Assembly: GCF_035046485.1 (NCBI RefSeq)
Contig: NC_085137.1
Location: 345,516,505-345,580,504, forward strand
Direction: 5' to 3'
Origin: Aedes albopictus
Taxonomy: Eukaryota > Arthropoda > Insecta > Diptera > Culicidae
Length of the DNA: 64,000 nt
Positions within the stretch are counted from its first letter, which is position 1. The number at the start of each line of letters is the position of its first letter. Position numbers and translations under genes: made by a program. Positions 12,330 through 23,289 of this stretch are shown here, one piece after another. The notes under the pieces were generated by a model. That model was not told the DNA's origin, did not search any database, and saw nothing but the letters and a program-made list of their open reading frames with translations.

Positions 12330-13030
12330 CTTTAGAGAAAACCCTGAATAAACTTCAAGAAAAACTTCTCACGGAACTCCTAGAGGAATCCCTGAAGAAA
12401 TGGGATGAACCCTGGAGAAATGCCTGAAAAACTTCCTGAAGGAATTCCAGAAGGAATTTCTGGAAGAGTCTCCATAGGAACTTTTAGAAAAACCTTTAAA
12501 TGATCTCAAGGAGAAACCCCTGACAAGATCCCTGAAGGAATGCTTATACAAACTCCTGAATGAATCTCTGTTGGAATTCTTGGTAGAATCCCCGAAGAAC
12601 TTCCTGGAGGAATCATTGAACAAATTTTTGGAGGAATGTTTTAAGAAGTTTCGGGAGGAATCTTTGAGCAAATTGCTGGAAGAATTATAGGAAAAATTCT
12701 AGAAGGTATTCCTGAAGAAATCCTGGAAGAAATTCTGAAAACAAAAACTTGTGTCTTTGAATAAACTCCAGGAGAAGCGTCTGACGGAATTTCTCATGGA
12801 ATCCCAGAAGAAACTCCTGAAAGAATTTCTTATAAAGCAGTTCCTGAAAGAGTTCTTGGAGGAACCTCTGAAGGAATTCATGAAGGAATTCCTGAAGGAA
12901 TTCGTGGAGGAATCGCTGAAGGAATTCCTGCAGCAACGCCTGGAGAATTCCTAGAGGAATCTGAAGAACTTGTTGAAAAATCCTGAAGAATCCTGAAAGA
13001 ATTCTTCAAGGAATCTCTGGAGGAGTTTCT
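12330..13030. repeat. Degenerate GGAATTCCTGAAGGAATC array
   Basis: Loosely periodic runs of the type CCTGAAGGAATTCC and GGAGGAATC occur here. It is the same general theme as the 8.9-10.4 kb minisatellite but far more diverged. Open frames on both strands are by-products. Confidence 0.7.
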
Positions 13031-13042
13031 TGAGGGCTTTGG

Positions 13043-14198
13043 GACAGAATGTCGAAGGACAAATGGTCGAAGGACAAAAGGTCGAATGACAAAAGGTCGA
13101 AGGAAAAAAGGTCGAATGGACAAAAGGTCGAATGGAACAAAAGGTCGAATGAACAAAAATTTTAGTAGACCAATTTATCAGCTATTTAGTATGTCTCGCT
13201 TATAAGACAACAATTCTTGAGAAGTCTTTGTTGCCGTTTATTGAGAGAAACATTGTAATGCTGTTATAGAATTCATATGCATTTCAGCCACTAACATTTC
13301 TATAGGAAATGTTTTCTTCTTTTGTTTATATGCTGTTCTTTCAAGTTGTTTTAATGTAATATTTATTTGACGGCAATTAAGTTTGATTTTTTTTTTCAGG
13401 AATTTCTTTCTCTTAAATTTTTAGGCTATTCTTTTAACTTGTGTTACTGAAATAATTATTTACTCCATAGGGACTTATTTTTCAATCAGAAATTTGCCCT
13501 TCTTCAATAGCACTTTTGCAAACCCTTATAATACCCAGAGATTTGCCCTTTTCTAAGTTATAGACTGTTTGACTTTATGTAATCGCTGTAATGGTTGTAG
13601 ATTCCAATGACAATATTCCGATCTGTGATTCATCCTTCTTCAACCCATAGGCTGTTCTTTCAAGGAATATTGTTTCACATATTTAACCTTAATGAATAAC
13701 ATTACTTTCCATCATTTAGGGACATCTATTTCAAATTGCAATGCGGTAATAAATTGCTGCATATAAGCTGTTGATTGTTTTGAAGTTGTTGAATAATTTT
13801 GGTATCACTGGTTCTATTTTTTAATCGTCGTTTTTCTGGCGAATTCTGATCACTTTTGCATGTCTTCCAATTTGTCTTTAGTCTATTTAACCTTTTTGAC
13901 CTTTTGTCCATTCGACCTTTTGTCCATTCGACCTTATGTCCTATTCGACCTTTAGTTCCATTCGACCTTTTGTCCTTCGACATATTTGTGCTCATTCTGC
14001 GAATGGAGTGACGTGAGAAAAGTCGGAGTCGTATATCGAGGTGAGGAATACCGTCTCGAATGAAGTGACTCGCCGTGTAAATCAAATGGAGAGTCACCTC
14101 ATTCGAGTCGAGATTTCTCACGTCGATATACGACTCCGACTTTTCTCACGTCACTCCATTCGCAGAATCAGCACAATTGTCTTTCGACCTTTTGTCAT
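13043..14198. mobile_element. Element bounded by inverted GGTCGAATGGACAAAA arrays
   Basis: The left array (13043-13156) repeats AAAGGTCGAATGGACA about seven times. The inverse repeat (CATTCGACCTTTTGTC) fills 13891-13990 and resumes at 14178-14198. Between them is AT-rich DNA without coding. This resembles a foldback element whose terminal inverted repeats are themselves tandem arrays. The motif recurs weakly at 43185-43290. The right array is split by a palindrome (13997-14165). Confidence 0.6.
13997..14165. mobile_element. 169-bp palindromic MITE
   Basis: The outer 43 bp of each arm are perfect inverses (CTGCGAATGGAGTGACG ... and its complement), and the match continues with few differences to the centre near 14080. 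A weaker inverse match continues outside (GTGCTNATT). Non-coding; it would fold into a single hairpin. Confidence 0.8.
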
Positions 14199-14749
14199 AG
14201 ATTCGGAGGCATTCGTGAAGGATTGGTAGTATTTCTTCTGGAGATGTACCACTCTGCGGACGAGCGTTGATTTGAGCGCTACAGATAACAAATTTTCTGA
14301 GCTTAAAGCTCGCAGCTCTAGATTGCCAGTGATGTCGCTTTTGGTGCAATTTCTTTAAGAAACTTCTCGTATATTCTGGTATACAAATTCTCCGTTCTAC
14401 GGTTTGATCTAATAATCGAGTCCAGGCCTAGAGACACACCACCCGGCAATAGAACTGCATCTTCCATTATAAGGTATCGGTTCTTTAAAATTTGTCGGAT
14501 TGCACTGAAATTTTTGTTTTTATTTGTTTATCCGTGCATAACTCCACGATTGGAGAAAAATACTCAGTTAACGTCTAGATCCAGTCATTACTTACACTTA
14601 TCAATCAGATAAAGTCATGCGGTGATTAAACCTAGTAAATATTACTTACACTTCCCATTGAATTCAATTTTCCTTAAATTTCGTTTTCTAAGAAAAAATA
14701 GATTATTTGTATTGGATGTGCGGAAACCAAATGTTGAACGCATACTTAA

Positions 14750-14836
14750 CCCTAGTTGAAGTCAGTATGACCTAGACAGGCACGCTGAACCTGCACTACA
14801 ACATCGTAGTGTGAAAAACCTAACATCTTAGGAGGG
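14750..14836. mobile_element. Short TTAA-type MITE, copy related to 26776-26869
   Basis: TTAA at 14746-14749 precedes CCCTAG, and AGGAGGG is followed by TTAG (14837-14840). It shares ACAGGCAYGCTG, ATCGT and GAAAAACCTARCATCTTAGG in order with the 26.8-kb copy. It is probably a piggyBac-type non-autonomous family. Confidence 0.6.
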
Positions 14837-14939
14837 TTAGGCTGTTTTAGCCTAATGTGTATTGATTCTCGCTAATTGTTGAACGGTTCACTCCGGTGGT
14901 AGAAATTTAGAATCATCTGTGATAAATTTGTCAGTTTTT

Positions 14940-15930
14940 CATTGTCAAGTTTCATGGAAGTTTCAGAAGGGTTTCGAAAGAGTTGTCTGGTGTCCCGAAT
15001 GTCTGAAAGGGTTTTAGGGAAGTTTCAGAGGAGTTTTAAGGATTGTCAGGTGATTTCAGGAAGATTCCGGAAGAATTTAGAGGGATTTCAGAGGGATTTC
15101 TAGACACTTTAGGGTTTCATGCGACATCACGGATAAAGGACTGGAACACACCCCTAGAACGCCCTTCAGACCCGTGAAACCTCCTAGAGCACCCCTGAAA
15201 CTTCCTAGAACGTTCTTGAAAATCGCTTGAAAACCACATGAAAACCTCTGGAACCCCCTGAAACTCCTTAAATTCTACTGTAACACCCTTGAACACTCTG
15301 AGACCGCCTGAAACTTCTTGAAACGTCCCTGAATCCCCTATAAGCCCCTAGAATGCTCATGAGGACCCCAGAAACCTGCTGGAACACCCTGGAACGTCCC
15401 TGAAACCCCATGGGACCCCCTTTAATACCTCTGAAATGCACTTGGGATCCCCTTAAAGCCTCTACCCCTGGAACGTCTTGAATTTCCAGGGAACGCACCT
15501 GAAACGCCTCTAAAACCTTTTCAAAATCCCTAGTATGCGTCTGAAACCCGCTAGAACGTCACTGAAATCTCATGGAACGCTCATGAGACCCCCTTAAATC
15601 CTCTGAAGCCCCCTGGAACAGACCTGCAAACCCTTGAAAACTCCTGTTATGCTTTTGAAACCCGCTGGGGTACCATGAAATCCCTTGAACACCCCTGAGA
15701 CGCCTCTTAAACCCCAAGAAATCCAATGGAACACTTATCAAACCCCTTAAAGACCCCTGGAATACTTCTGAAATTCCCGAAATAGCTCTGAAACACCCCT
15801 GGGACCCTTTGAAACCTTCTGAAACACCCTACGAACAACTCTGAAACCGCATTACTCTCTAGAACCTCCTGAAACCGCACGAAACGCCCCTAGATTTCTC
15901 TGGAATACCCTTAGGACCCCTAAAAGAATT
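14940..15930. repeat. Degenerate CCCTGAAAC / GGAACGCCC array
   Basis: There are about 1 kb of loosely repeated CCTGGAACGCCCCTGAAACC-like text with a strong C/A bias on the plus strand from about 15105, preceded by its GT-rich counterpart (GTTTCAGAGG). No coding is supported. It is one of several such arrays in this window, each with its own local motif. Confidence 0.65.
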
Positions 15931-16242
15931 CTAAACAACGAAAAAGTATAAAGGACATGCTCCTAGTTGTAGTAAGTATGATGTGACTTTGATATTCATG
16001 GTGGATTTGTCAGCAAAGCTCATTTCGTCACAGCATTTTTCTAAAATGGATACCAAAAAATGAACAGTTTTCGTTTCACAAGTGGTACAAAATTTCCAAG
16101 TGACCAAGGGTATCATCGGCAGGTTTGTTCTCTTAGTCATGAAAGGTTTCTGTCAGCCAAATTTCTTGGAGCTTGTTTGTATTATTCAATATGTTTTGGG
16201 AAAGATTTGGGGTCAATTTTGAGTACAATTGGTTTCAAAAAA

Positions 16243-17119
16243 TGCGACGAGCCGGGCTCAACAGCCGGGGAACGATTTTCACAAAATCCGGTCAATTTGT
16301 GTGCTTTGCGGACGGCATGGACATTATCCCTAGAACATTTGGAACGGTGGCAGAGCTGTACACCCGCCTGAAATGCGAAGCAGCAAAGGTCGGACTGGTG
16401 GTGAATGCCTCAAAAACAAAGTACATGCTGCTGGTAGGCGGAACTGAACACGACCGGATCCGTCTGGGTAGTAATGTTACGATAGACGGGGATACTTTCG
16501 AGGTGGTGGAGGAATTCGTCTACCTCGGATCCTTACTGACGGCTGACAACAACGTAAGCTGTGAAATTCGGAGGCGCATCATCAGCGGAAGTCGGGCCTA
16601 CTATGGACTCCAGAAGAAACTGCGGTCGAAAAAGATTCACCCACGCACCAAATGCACCATGTACAAAACGCTAATAAGACCGGTGATCCTCTCGGAGGAC
16701 CATGCTCGAGGAGGACCTACAAGCACTCGGAGTTGTCGAGCGACGCGTGCTAAGAACGATCTTCGGCGGTGTGCAGGAGAACGGTGTGTGGCGGAGAAGG
16801 ATGAACCACGAGCTCGCTGCACTTTACGGCGAACCCAGCATCCAGAAGTTGGCCAAAGCCGGAAGGATACGGTGGGCAGGGCATGTTGCAAGAATGCCGG
16901 ACAACAACCCTGCAAACCTGGTGTTTGTAACTGATCCGGTAGGCACAAGAAGGCGTGGAGCGCAGAGAGCACGATGGGCGGACCAGGAGGAACGTGACTT
17001 GGCAAGCATTGGGCGAGACCGAGGATGGAGAGCGGCAGCCACAAACCGAGTATTGTGGCGTACTATTGTTGATTATGTCTTATTGTCTTAATGATATTGA
17101 ACAAATAAATGTATGTGTA
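16243..17119 (+). pseudogene. 5'-truncated RTE-like non-LTR retrotransposon (LINE), 3' part of the reverse transcriptase ORF
   Basis: The frame at 16243-16690 reads from GVMRRAGLNSRG-like text through the RT palm to YLGSLLTADNN and LIRPVIL. After a small deletion near 16690 it continues in another frame at 16702-17091 (ERRVLRTIFGG, AGHVARMPDNN) to a stop. The active-site block, YADD/FADD in working copies, reads FADG here, so a catalytic aspartate is lost. The 13-bp repeat TGGTTTCAAAAAA lies on both sides (16230-16242 and 17120-17132), a typical LINE target duplication, and AATAAATG is near the 3' end. Truncation at the 5' end is normal for LINE insertion. The clade is judged from remembered RTE/BovB proteins. 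The same family fills 38.7-42.1 kb. Confidence 0.85.
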
Positions 17120-17185
17120 TGGTTTCAAAAAAAAAGAGACGAAGAAAACGAAACTGACGAAAATACGTAATTTTGTAACTAAGTT

Positions 17186-17450
17186 CTTCTCGAGCAGGTA
17201 TCACTTGCGGTTTACCAAGCATGGAATGACAAACTTTTGCGAATTTCCAATATGTATCTAAATTTTTTACATTCGTTCGTATACCAATACTGCACTGAAA
17301 TGACACTGCCGTTCGTTCCTTTACCTTGAACTCCAATTATTCCCGGGCGTGCTTTTTTTTTCGAAGAAGACGTGTAACCTACTTCCGCTTCTGTTTGTCG
17401 TTCCATATTATGTCGAGTTCCATGCTGCAGCATTACCGCCATGAAACTCT
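17186..17450. repeat. Diverged repeat, copy 1 (partner at 19487-19760)
   Basis: It shares, in the same order and orientation with 19487-19760, GGTTTACCAAGCATGGAATG, AAACTTTTGCGAATTTCCAAT, CGTTCCTTTACCTTG, CTTCCGCTTCTGTTTG and ATGCTGCAGCATTACCGCCA (copy 2 has small differences). The two copies flank the kinase exon at 18.7 kb. It is an old interspersed repeat or a local duplication; function unknown. Confidence 0.75.
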
Positions 17451-17782
17451 TAAAACTGAATACGAAAGTTTCAGAACGCATCTTTAGCGTTGCATCTGAA
17501 GAAAATTTCGGAGAAAGAAACTAAAAAAATCTTTGAAAAAAATAATGAAATCTTTTGAAGTTTTCCTAAGAAACACTAGGAAAAATTCCTGAAGAAATAT
17601 TATGAATCTTTAGTGAAATTTCTGAAGAAATAATTTCAAGAATATTGGATGAGCAATTGCTAAAAAATAACCGTGGAAGAGTTTCCGCTGGAATTTCTCT
17701 TTTGAAATGGCTGTTTGTATTTTTGTATGATTTCATGATGGCATTTTTGGAGAAATTTCCAAATAAATTCCTTGTTGTAGAC

Positions 17783-17903
17783 CACGGTTTCCCAACCTAT
17801 GTTTCGCGACCCCCAACTACTTGCAGGCACGCTGCGATTGTTCTACGAAAAGCGCGGTGACAACAGACTGGGGGGTCGCGAGAGCCAAGGTTGGGAAGCG
17901 ATG
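17783..17903. mobile_element. hAT-type MITE, 121 bp
   Basis: The ends CACGGTTTCCCAACC and GGTTGGGAAGCGATG are inverted, and CGCGACCCCC follows inside on both. The 8-bp target duplication TTGTAGAC is perfect (17775-17782 and 17904-17911). Non-coding. Confidence 0.88.
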
Positions 17904-18736
17904 TTGTAGACAGATTGAAAAAGTAGTGTGAATATCTGTGACATTATTGGAGAGTGAAATATCACAGAAGTTACATTACTAAGATGAAGTTTACATGACG
18001 TGTAATATTCATCATTTTTGTCTGTGTGTATTCTTTAATATCAAAACAAATGATTTCAAACAATGTCTGCATAGCAAAAATAATCGACATCCTATCTTAT
18101 CTATTAATTTGAAACCATCAAATTTGCCAGTATCGTGCACGGTATCTAATTGAATTAAATCGAATATGTCGGCACCTTTAGATCGATAATCCAACATCAG
18201 CTTCTGTTGGGAAGCTGTAACCTCGCAACGCCAGTATTCACAAACCTTGAGACCTAGCAATGGAAGGTATGAGAAATTTGAATAATTTTATTGACGGGCG
18301 AGGGCAGCGACTAAACTCATAAATAATGCAATAACAAATTTGAATATTTTTCCTACACGTTACTCGGCCAGCCCGGCCGTATTCTTTCTTCTGTAAATCT
18401 GCTGTTGCTACTGACGGTCGTTGTGTCGTTCCATTGCAACACCTCCCCCGAAAAAAAAACAGAATAAACTGATTCAGAGATAGGCAGCTACTAACGGAGC
18501 AAATTTGCCTCCACCCCGCCCCGCCCGGTGGAGACATTTACGACCGTGAGTGCACGTGGCGATTACGGTGCGAAATGGTCGCACCTTTCTTTTCTTGTGC
18601 TCTTGGTTTTGCTTTTTCATCGACCCTCTCTAGGGCAGGATGGATGGGTTCAAGAGGATCCGAGTCGGAATTTACAAATCTGATGGTGTACAAATGTTTA
18701 CGAATTACTACGTGAGAAGAGGAAGAGGATACTTAC

Positions 18737-18828
18737 TTGCTATAACCCTTAAATACCGTTGCATAAGACCCTTCTCCAAGTTGTTCTAATTTGATGTAAG
18801 CTTCCGATTTGCCGAAAGGGGAGTCACC
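18737..18828 (-). CDS. Eip63E: Coding exon of a CDK14/PFTAIRE-type cyclin-dependent kinase: start of the kinase domain
   Basis: On the minus strand TTTACTTCCAG is followed by 92 coding bases and then GTAAGT. The exon holds 30 codons plus two bases, from [16 protein letters not shown] to VFKGYS, with the ATP-binding glycine-rich loop GEGSYATV at residues 18-25 of the exon. Lead-in and loop match insect Eip63E and vertebrate CDK14-CDK18, proline-directed kinases that work with cyclin Y-type partners. The exon starts in phase 0 and continues the reading of the 60554-60750 exon (RFSAFG / GDSPFG). It leaves AA as the first two bases of the next codon (probably Asn). The next exon should bring the ATP-binding lysine and the PFTAIRE helix, but I find it nowhere between 1 and 18736, so the downstream intron runs past the left edge. 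Confidence 0.93.
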
Positions 18829-19486
18829 CTGGAAGTAAACAAAAATAAACGGAGTTGATTAGCTAGGATGAATTACGATTGCATATACCTAGAACAAACG
18901 GATGGCATTTATGTTTGTTACACCGTTAAAACTTGATTTCAGACAACAAAATCAGAAATGGCAAACACAAAGCTTATCGCTTCCGCAACAAGATTCCATT
19001 TTCAACAATAACGGATATTAGAATAAAGTCAAATATTTGCCAGCTTTGGAATCGAACAACGAACATCGTCCACAATCTACGTTCATGGTGCCATAAGAAT
19101 GGAAGCTCGTCTTCTGCCGGAAACCTTACCGTCCATTCAAACAGAGATCCAACAACAAAGATGATGCGTCTCCATCGCATGTGCTATCGTCATATGGACG
19201 AAAAATCTATCGTTCGTCGTTTGGCACTACAAACAGAGGAGCAGACAGCGACCCACTTCAAACAAGGGAAAATCTTCTGGCGAGAAGGAAAGTTTCTCGC
19301 ACAAATGTTTATCCAGATATTAACGCTCAGGGGGATATTATTTGAGTTTGCTCGGTACCTTCGGCGACAGTACGTGATCTTGGTCCATGGTTGGACACGT
19401 GATTGTCCTTTTAGAGGAAAACGACAGAGCCCTTTGCGAGCTTTCTGATGGAGCTCCTCTAGGAGAGGAAGAGTTCCCGTAAATCT

Positions 19487-19760
19487 TCTCGAACTGGCGC
19501 ATCATTTGCGGTTTGCCAAGCATGGAATGTCAAACTTTTGTGAATTTCCAATAAATCTCACTTTTACAGTCGTTTGTATAGCGCCTTGAAGTATCTACTG
19601 CATTGAGAATGACACATCCGTTCCTTTACCTTGCACTCCTCTTCTTTCCGTGAGTGTTTTTTTCTTATGCCGAAAAAGACGGATATGCTGCTTCCGCTTC
19701 TGTTTGACGTTCCATATTCTGTCGAGTTACATGCTGCAGCATTACCGCCATGAAGTAGAT
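19487..19760. repeat. Diverged repeat, copy 2 (partner at 17186-17450)
   Basis: See copy 1. The direct-oriented match is clear, with many substitutions and small gaps. Its right end runs into the tail of a minus-strand Feilai-like SINE near 19755, so the SINE may have landed beside or inside it. Confidence 0.7.
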
Positions 19761-20025
19761 CAATCACTTTCAGTTATTAATTTGAAGGCTTTCTTTGGAA
19801 GGGCTGAAAGTCTCTATAATATAGCTAAATAAATCAAATCAGCTTTCTTTGCCTGCTATTGCATGAATTTATATATTATGAGGCAAGCATAATGAAACAC
19901 TACGGCCAGGGAGTCGAGAAAATGTTCCCGACTGAAACGGGAATCGAATCCGCCGTCTCCGGATTGGCGATCCATAGCCTCAACCATTGGGCTAACTGGA
20001 CGAAGACAGCTTGTTGTTCACATTT
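19755..20025 (-). mobile_element. Feilai-like SINE, diverged and interrupted
   Basis: Read on the minus strand from about 20025: tRNA-like head CCAGTTAGCCCAATGGTTGAGG, B box GGATTCGATTCCC, then TATATAAATTCATGCAATAGCAGG and AAAGAAAGC. A foreign piece of about 46 bp follows before CTTCAAATTAATAACTG resumes. The head matches the SINE at 27452-27759 closely. There is no clear target duplication, so it is an older copy. Confidence 0.75.
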
Positions 20026-20040
20026 TACGACGGGGAAAAA

Positions 20041-21640
20041 GTGATTTATTTAATTATTTGAATAATTTTTGCTGCATTCTTCAGCAGTGGAAACCAGCTT
20101 TACAGAGCTTTTGTGGGGTGTGAGTTGAAGGTCAGGCCGATAAGTGAATCTGGCGAAGTGAAAATGGAACGGTGATGTAGAACAATTCAGCTAACTGATG
20201 CTTTGATGTGGTTGCCTTCGTCATACGCAAAACAAGAGAAAATGTGAAGTCGTTAATGGAGTGAAATTGAAACGGTAATAGCAAAGGTAATTTGGAATAT
20301 CTGTAATTATTAGCTATTTCCCGTCTGATATGACGGGAATTAACGCATATGACAAAGTAGATTTCTACCCTAATTGTGGGTAAAACACTATGCCATAAGT
20401 TTGCCGAACAGCATATTTTAATATCAAGCCTTTGCTTCCCTCTCGTTTGCTTCAATTTATCGTGAGTAGGGAGTATCTTAGTTTTTCATAAACATTTGCA
20501 TTCGTGTGAGTCATAGATGGCATTAGTCATAAAAGATGCCTATTTCTCTTAAAGCCAGCAAGTATTCCAAATGCATTCCCGCTGTGCCGATGTGTCATGC
20601 ATTTGTCTTCCGGTTCACCAATGCATGTTATGCACACTTCAGAACGACGTATGCAAAATCCACTAGCTTGATATTGGCGCCGCGTCGCCCACCGTTGCTG
20701 TTGCTGTTATTGTCCGGAGACTTTTCTCCCGTTTTGTAAAATCCGACATACATTTTCCATACTTTCTCTCAACCCTCATCCCCCACTGACGAGAGAAATC
20801 CCCCGCAGCGCAACAAAACAACAATGGCGAACCATCAGCAGCACAATGCATAATCATAAGCGTCATCCTTTTTCATACTACATTTGCATCCCAGGGAAAC
20901 CCAGGGAACAACAACGACGTCGACGACGAACGAGCCAGTAGGTAGTGTTGGATGTCTGTTTTTATCAGTGTCCCTGCAGCTAGCTCTCCGGTGCGGTGGT
21001 GGATTCCGCATTTTCCCATCATTTCTCCTTCATAACGTTCAGAACCATAAAAAATTATCACTCCACCAGCCGGTTGCCAACCCACCACCGCAGCTAAAGC
21101 TAAGTTACCGCGGCCGCCATTTGAAGTTATGTTGCATAACGACAAACTATACTACTGCACTTTAGGGCTTTCCCACTCAACCACTGTATTAGAGGTGGCG
21201 CCCCACTGTGAGACTTTGGGGTGGACAAAATTTGAAAAATAGAATTCAAGTGAAAGTAGTTCTCCAAATACAAACACACTGGAATGACTTTAGAAGATCT
21301 TACAGTTATTTTGTCAAAAATTATCTCATAAACTTTTCCAGAAATTAAAGGAACTAATCTGATGGAATTATTATAGAAATAATTTTAAAAAAATATCCAG
21401 GAATTCCATCAAAAATACTTTTGACACTTTCATAAGTTATTGTGACCCATGAAAATGAATCGAACACTCATTTGGGTATGCAATGGATCCTCAAGAAATT
21501 CTTACCAAAATTTTCTTGAACTGTTAAAAAAAAATCTTTTCATAAATTAAACAAACATCTATTTTGATTATTTTTTTCCACAGTTCTGTTCTTGACACAT
21601 TCTACCGTGACGTTACAATTTATAATGAGTAGAAGTGAAA
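20041..21640. other. Intronic sequence, no gene recognised
   Basis: GC-richer islands at 20580-20720 and 20900-21120 stand out from AT-rich surroundings. A minus-strand ATGGCGGCCGCG directly before GTAACT lies at about 21118, but a four-codon exon cannot be supported. Nothing else is recognised. Confidence 0.3.
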
Positions 21641-21871
21641 AATTTGAATATCAAAGCGTCAAAACGTTGTAACATAATTTTTTTGGCAATCCCCAGAAAT
21701 TGTACCAGGAATTTTTTTAACAATATTTCAAGGGATTTCTTCGTGATATTTCTAAAAAGTTCTTTAGTGCTTTTTCAGCAATTTTGTCAGATATTCTTCT
21801 AGGATATATTTTATAATTTTCCTTAGAAATGGTTTCTTGAAGACGATCAAAAATTCTGATAAAACCCTTCA
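21641..21871. other. Degenerate AT-rich array
   Basis: Loose GAATTTTTCC / CTTCGTGATATT text of the kind seen at 23.3-24.8 kb. Non-coding. Confidence 0.4.
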
Positions 21872-22265
21872 GGCGAAACTGGACGCATTTCCTATTTTTT
21901 TTGGTTTTTGATTTTTCATTAAATAACGAAGCAATATTTTCAAAATCGGTTTTCATACACAGTTAGAGGAAAGATCGAGCTATCTCCTGGATTTTTTTTC
22001 AGGAGTAAAACTTTTACCATTTTTTCAAAAATCATATTTTCTTTTTTTTGTTTTTATTTATGTGTATTTTAACATAAATGGTTCGTTAAATTTTATTCAA
22101 AAATGGTTTCCTTAAAACTGAAAAACATTTTCCACTTGATAAAATAACAGGAGATACCTTGATCCTTACTCTTACTGTGTACGAAATCCGATTTTGAAAA
22201 TATTGCTTCATTATAAAAAAAAAAAATCAAAAACCAAAAAGTGAGGAAATGCTTCCAGTTTCGCC
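21872..22265. mobile_element. MITE with GGCGAAACTGG ends, copy 1
   Basis: The ends GGCGAAACTGGACGCATTT and the inverse of AAATGCTTCCAGTTTCGCC pair, and the inverse match continues inward (GGTTTTTGATTTTT). TTAA follows on the right (22266-22269); the left has TTCA (21868-21871), a one-base change. A second copy at 42804-43136 shares the interior and has TTAA on both sides. Confidence 0.85.
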
Positions 22266-22330
22266 TTAAGAGACATTTTAAGAATATCATCAGAAATTCT
22301 TCCATGATTTATTTTCTAAAGTCTTATATA

Positions 22331-23287
22331 AGGAGTGTATCGGAAAGTAGTTGAAAATGTTCAGAATGCTCTATCTCGAAGCTGGGTTGGTCTTTTCATT
22401 TCGGTTCTTCTATGAAATCTTCACAATATAGTTAAGTTTAGAATACCTTGGAAACATTTGGAAAATGTTTAGTATTATTGAAAATATGGTTAAATGAATA
22501 CACCTCACAAAATAAAAATCTGCACAAAATGCAATTTTGTTAAGATTTTTCAACATTTCAAAAATCTGTAGCGAGTAAAATTTGTACGATAAAAAATCTG
22601 GAAAATATTGATGCTTGTTAACAGTTATGTACAGATAACATATCATTCAATACCGACTTTCAAAATTCATATTTTCGATAGAAAAATCTCCTATATCTAC
22701 AAAATGGTCCACACCAAAAAACGTCTATTTTTTGGTCAAACTTTGAAGTTCTGCTTTTAATATCTTAAAAGGTTATGAAATTATTTTTTTTGCCTTAACT
22801 TACTCGTCCATAAATTAAAAAACATACCCTATTTAAAAAATGCGAATATTTCATTTTATGTATTTTTTATTTGCGTAAACATTATTTTGAGGAGCATAGA
22901 AAAAGGGGGTTCCTCAAAAATGGCCTTTTTTCATTTTTAAGAATTGCGCATAAATGCAGTGGAGATTTTTCTTGTAAAAAATAATTTGCCTATATCATGA
23001 GGATTCTTTAGCTTATTATATTTGCACAAAAAAGTTAACAATTTTCGAACATTATCGAACTTTTTTCGCAATTTCAATTTTTTAGAAGGTGTGCAAAAAT
23101 TTAAAAACATGCGTTCAGTAATCTAGGTTAAAAACCCAGTTAAAAGAACATTTTTAGAAAATCATAAAAGTCATTTCTTTTTTCAAAGATTTATACACTA
23201 TCTCCAAAAATAAAATTACTTAAAAGTTGTATTAAACTATTTTTGAGGCTATTTTAAACATTTTCAACTACTTTACGATACACTCCT
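22331..23287. mobile_element. Tc1/mariner-type element, non-autonomous, 957 bp
   Basis: The inverted ends AGGAGTGTATCGGAAAGTAG and the inverse (one mismatch) extend for about 31 bp to GTTGAAAATGTT. TA lies on both sides (22329-22330 and 23288-23289). The interior is AT-rich with no recognisable transposase. Confidence 0.85.
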
Positions 23288-23289
23288 TA

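Noticed and set aside
21107..21118. Minus-strand ATGGCGGCCGCG followed by GTAACT as a tiny first exon in phase 0
   Set aside because: Four codons and a weak donor are too little evidence, and such a match is easy to find by chance in 41 kb.
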